Shown here piece by piece: positions 61,546 through 64,000 of a DNA stretch of 64,000 nt. This stretch comes from Paraglaciecola marina. Its GTDB lineage: Bacteria; Pseudomonadota; Gammaproteobacteria; Enterobacterales; Alteromonadaceae. Position numbers and translations under genes: made by a program. The DNA is taken from NCBI RefSeq assembly GCF_004360155.1, contig NZ_SAIS01000001.1:248001-312000 (forward strand), in the 5' to 3' direction. The first letter of the stretch is position 1. Every line of letters begins with the position of its first letter. The notes under the pieces are model-generated. The model made no database searches and had not been told where the DNA came from. It saw nothing but the letters and a program-made list of their open reading frames with translations.

Positions 61546-64000
61546 ATGATAAAGTTTACAAAAATAGGAGGCGTATTATTAAGTACGCTCAGTGTTTTTA
61601 GCGCCAACGCCGTAGACGTAAATTATGGTGAGGCATTGCAAAAATCTATTTACTTTTATGAGGCTCAGCAAGCAGGTGTATTACCTGATTGGAATCGCGT
61701 CGAGTGGCGCGGAGATTCTACATTGGAAGATGGTACAGATGTTGGTGAAGATCTATCTGGTGGTTGGTTTGATGCTGGTGATCACGTTAAGTTCGGTTTT
61801 CCTATGGCGGCTTCGGCTACTATGTTGGCATGGGGGGTTATAGAAAACCCTGAAGCTTACTCTCAGACTGGCCAATTAGTACATATCAAAAATAATCTGC
61901 GTTTTGTTGCTGATTATTTTATCGCAGCCCATCCAGAACCAAATGTCTTGTATGGTCAAGTAGGCTCAGGTAGTGCCGACCACTCATGGTGGGGACCTGC
62001 TGAAGTGATGCACCTTACCTCACGAGCCGCCTCTACTCGGCCTTCCTATGCGATAACAACAACGTGCCCAGGATCAGATTTAGCAGGTGAAACGGCTGCC
62101 GCTTTAGCGGCGATTGCTATGGTGTTTGAGTCTTCGGACAGCGCCTATGCGAGTACGTTACTTACTCACTCTGAAGAGTTATATACCTTTGCCAAGACCT
62201 ATCAAGGTAAATACAGTGATTGTATAACTGACGCATCTGCATTTTATAACTCTTGGAGTGGTTACGCTGATGAGTTGGTATGGTCAGCTGCTTGGCTGTA
62301 TAAAGCTACGGGCAATCAAAGTTATTTAGATGCAGCTAAAGCAGATTACGCTAACCTGGGCACAGAAGCGCAAACTGGCACTAAATCTTATAAATGGACC
62401 CATGCCTGGGATGATAAAAGCTACGGTAGTTATGTGCTAATGGCCCAGCTAACAAACGAAGCCCAATATAAAGAGGATGCAGAGCGTTGGCTGGACTATT
62501 GGACCGATGGTTATAACGGTGAAAAAATAGAATACACTGCTGGTGGACTTGCTCGACTCGATCAGTGGGGAGCTTTACGCTATACCGCGAACACATCGTT
62601 TATTGCTTTGATTTATTCTGATTATTTGGCTGGTGAAGACGCTACAAATAGCCGTGTTAGCACTTATTATAATTTTGCTGTAAGCCAGATTGAATACATA
62701 ATGGGTGATAATCCAAATGGGATCATTTATCAAATTGGCATGAGTGAAAATGGGCCTAAAAACCCTCACCATCGTACCGCTCATGGTAGTTGGGCTGATA
62801 GTTTAGATGAGCCAGTTGAAAGCCGTCACTTGTTAGTGGGTGCCTTAGTTGGTGGGCCTAGTGCTGGTGATATTTATGTTGACGACCGAGGTGACTACAT
62901 TTCTAACGAGGTAGCAACTGACTATAACGCCGGTTTTACGTCTGCACTTGCTCGGCTTTACTTAGATTTTGGTGGCGACCCTATTGATGACAGTCTATTT
63001 CCGGTTGCTGAAGTACGTGACTTAGAGTTTTACGTAGAAGCCAAGGTAAACTCTGAAGGTCCTCGATATGTTGAAATTGGCACAAATATTTATAATCACT
63101 CTGCTTGGCCTGCTCGTAATGGTAGTGATCTTAAGTTCCGTTACTGGGTTGATTTAACAAGCGAAATGGAAAAAGGATATAGCGTCAGTGATGTCACTGT
63201 ATCTGCCGCTTATACACAAGCAAGCAGCATATCGCAGCTGCAAGCTTGGGGTGATGCCAGCGATAATATTTATTACACTGAAGTATCTTTTGAGGGAGTT
63301 GATATATTCCCCGGTGGTCAATCAGACTCTAAAAAAGAAGTGCAGTTTAGATTGAGTCTGCCTAATACTAATGATGATGCTGATTGGGATAACTCAGATG
63401 ATCCTTCTTGGGCAGATTATACAAGTGCTTTCGCTGTTAGTTCAGCAATCGCTGTATATGAGGGCAATGAATTAGTGTGGGGAGAAGAGCCAAGCGCATC
63501 ATGCGGTGGGGATTCAGGCATCAATTGCGCGCCAACTGTGGATAATCTTACTACTTTGACTGCCTTTGAAACTTCTGTGGATATAGAGTTAACTGGTACT
63601 GATAGCGACGGGAGTATTGCATTTTATACTGTGTCTTCTCCGTCTAATGGCAGCATAAGTGGTGCTGGTGATTTCAGAACTTATACGCCAGATGATAACT
63701 TTTATGGTACCGATAGTTTTAGTTACACAGCAACAGATAATGTGGGGGCAGAGTCTAGTGCTGCCACCATTGCTGTGACAGTTGCAGAGCCACTTGTACC
63801 TAGTGTAGTGATTACCACTCCTAGCGATAATACTGAGGTATATGTAGGTGAAGAGTTTGCATTATCATTTAACTATAGCAATGCCGCTGGGGTAAGCGTG
63901 TTAGTTGAAGGTACTGAAGTGGTCGCAAGCACCACAAGTGCATCGGTAATAGTTATTGCGCCTACTACCGCTCAAAGTTTTTTAGTTGAAGTCATAGCCT
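61546..64000 (+). CDS. Secreted GH9 cellulase, C-terminus cut by the window end
   Basis: 818 residues visible from ATG 61546, with AGGA 8 bases upstream. A signal peptide ends FSANAVD. The GH9 domain (about 25-470) contains the catalytic Asp pair in GGWFDAGDHVKFG (Asp76, Asp79), NPHHRTAHGSW, and the catalytic Glu in YISNEVATDYNAGF. A CBM3c-like module follows (about 480-640, VRDLEFYVEAKVNSEGPRYVEI). A Big/cadherin-like Ig module (about 660-745) and part of another Ig module then run to the end. The GH9-CBM3c pair indicates a processive endoglucanase. Confidence 0.95.
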   Translation, partial: MIKFTKIGGVLLSTLSVFSANAVDVNYGEALQKSIYFYEAQQAGVLPDWNRVEWRGDSTLEDGTDVGEDLSGGWFDAGDHVKFGFPMAASATMLAWGVIENPEAYSQTGQLVHIKNNLRFVADYFIAAHPEPNVLYGQVGSGSADHSWWGPAEVMHLTSRAASTRPSYAITTTCPGSDLAGETAAALAAIAMVFESSDSAYASTLLTHSEELYTFAKTYQGKYSDCITDASAFYNSWSGYADELVWSAAWLYKATGNQSYLDAAKADYANLGTEAQTGTKSYKWTHAWDDKSYGSYVLMAQLTNEAQYKEDAERWLDYWTDGYNGEKIEYTAGGLARLDQWGALRYTANTSFIALIYSDYLAGEDATNSRVSTYYNFAVSQIEYIMGDNPNGIIYQIGMSENGPKNPHHRTAHGSWADSLDEPVESRHLLVGALVGGPSAGDIYVDDRGDYISNEVATDYNAGFTSALARLYLDFGGDPIDDSLFPVAEVRDLEFYVEAKVNSEGPRYVEIGTNIYNHSAWPARNGSDLKFRYWVDLTSEMEKGYSVSDVTVSAAYTQASSISQLQAWGDASDNIYYTEVSFEGVDIFPGGQSDSKKEVQFRLSLPNTNDDADWDNSDDPSWADYTSAFAVSSAIAVYEGNELVWGEEPSASCGGDSGINCAPTVDNLTTLTAFETSVDIELTGTDSDGSIAFYTVSSPSNGSISGAGDFRTYTPDDNFYGTDSFSYTATDNVGAESSAATIAVTVAEPLVPSVVITTPSDNTEVYVGEEFALSFNYSNAAGVSVLVEGTEVVASTTSASVIVIAPTTAQSFLVEVIA

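Overview
The window looks like a chromosomal segment of a marine gammaproteobacterium of the Alteromonadales, most like a Glaciecola/Paraglaciecola-type Alteromonadaceae. This is inferred from gene order and protein resemblance: prfB-lysS, tesA-ybbA-ybbP, folX-yfcH, xseB-ispA-dxs, sodium-type pomAB motor genes, and trpE-G-D-CF-B-A with the rnm/yciO/scpAB/rluB block on the other side of the trp leader. Base composition is AT-rich, intergenic spaces are short, and many convergent gene pairs are separated by bidirectional hairpins. No rRNA, tRNA, CRISPR array, prophage or intact insertion sequence was seen.

Layout. 1-9.5 kb: end of an unknown gene, argS, a minus-strand rimK / M14 carboxypeptidase-like / retropepsin-like module, mscS, prfB with its +1 programmed frameshift, lysS, a 770-bp gene-poor gap, and an outer-membrane barrel gene. 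9.5-16.5 kb: exonuclease and DUF294 genes divergent from a DUF4212/sodium-solute symporter pair, then a small exported protein, ppiC and dps. 16.5-25.4 kb: dxs-ispA-xseB (minus), pomAB, a secreted animal-type haem peroxidase lipoprotein, a DUF1289 protein, dusC and a small Ser/Gln-rich protein. 25.4-35.5 kb: tesA divergent from an ABC transporter, yfcH-folX, an AI-2E-type permease, a LiaF-like protein, a PhoP/PhoQ-like two-component operon led by a PepSY protein, and a glycine-zipper protein. 35.5-41 kb: a PEP-CTERM pair (TPR protein and choice-of-anchor A surface protein), arfB, a CPBP protease and yciI.

41-52 kb: the complete trp operon on the minus strand behind a classical attenuator (leader peptide with three consecutive Trp codons). 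Divergent from it are rnm, yciO, scpA, scpB and rluB. 52-56.6 kb is the accessory part. It holds a degenerate small gene bounded by integron-core-like sequences, a fatty acid desaturase, a truncated membrane ORF, a sugar dehydrogenase, an OmpA-family lipoprotein and a C-terminal remnant of panE. 56.6-64 kb is a secreted cellulose-degradation locus: AA10 LPMO-CBM2 and GH5-CBM2 on the minus strand, and a GH9 cellulase with CBM3-like and Ig-like modules on the plus strand, running off the window end.

The most unusual signal is a set of apparent relic gene-cassette scars. The small gene behind rluB (52434-52724) is bounded by a perfect 10-bp inverted repeat that matches integron core-site consensus, and it is followed by a VCR-like attC-shaped dyad. 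A second copy of the same gene, 76% identical over 97 bp by hand count, lies behind lysS (8231-8327) and is truncated. Both copies carry different nonsense codons. A panE remnant nearby ends at a similar core-like sequence. The homology is directly visible; the integron interpretation is inference.
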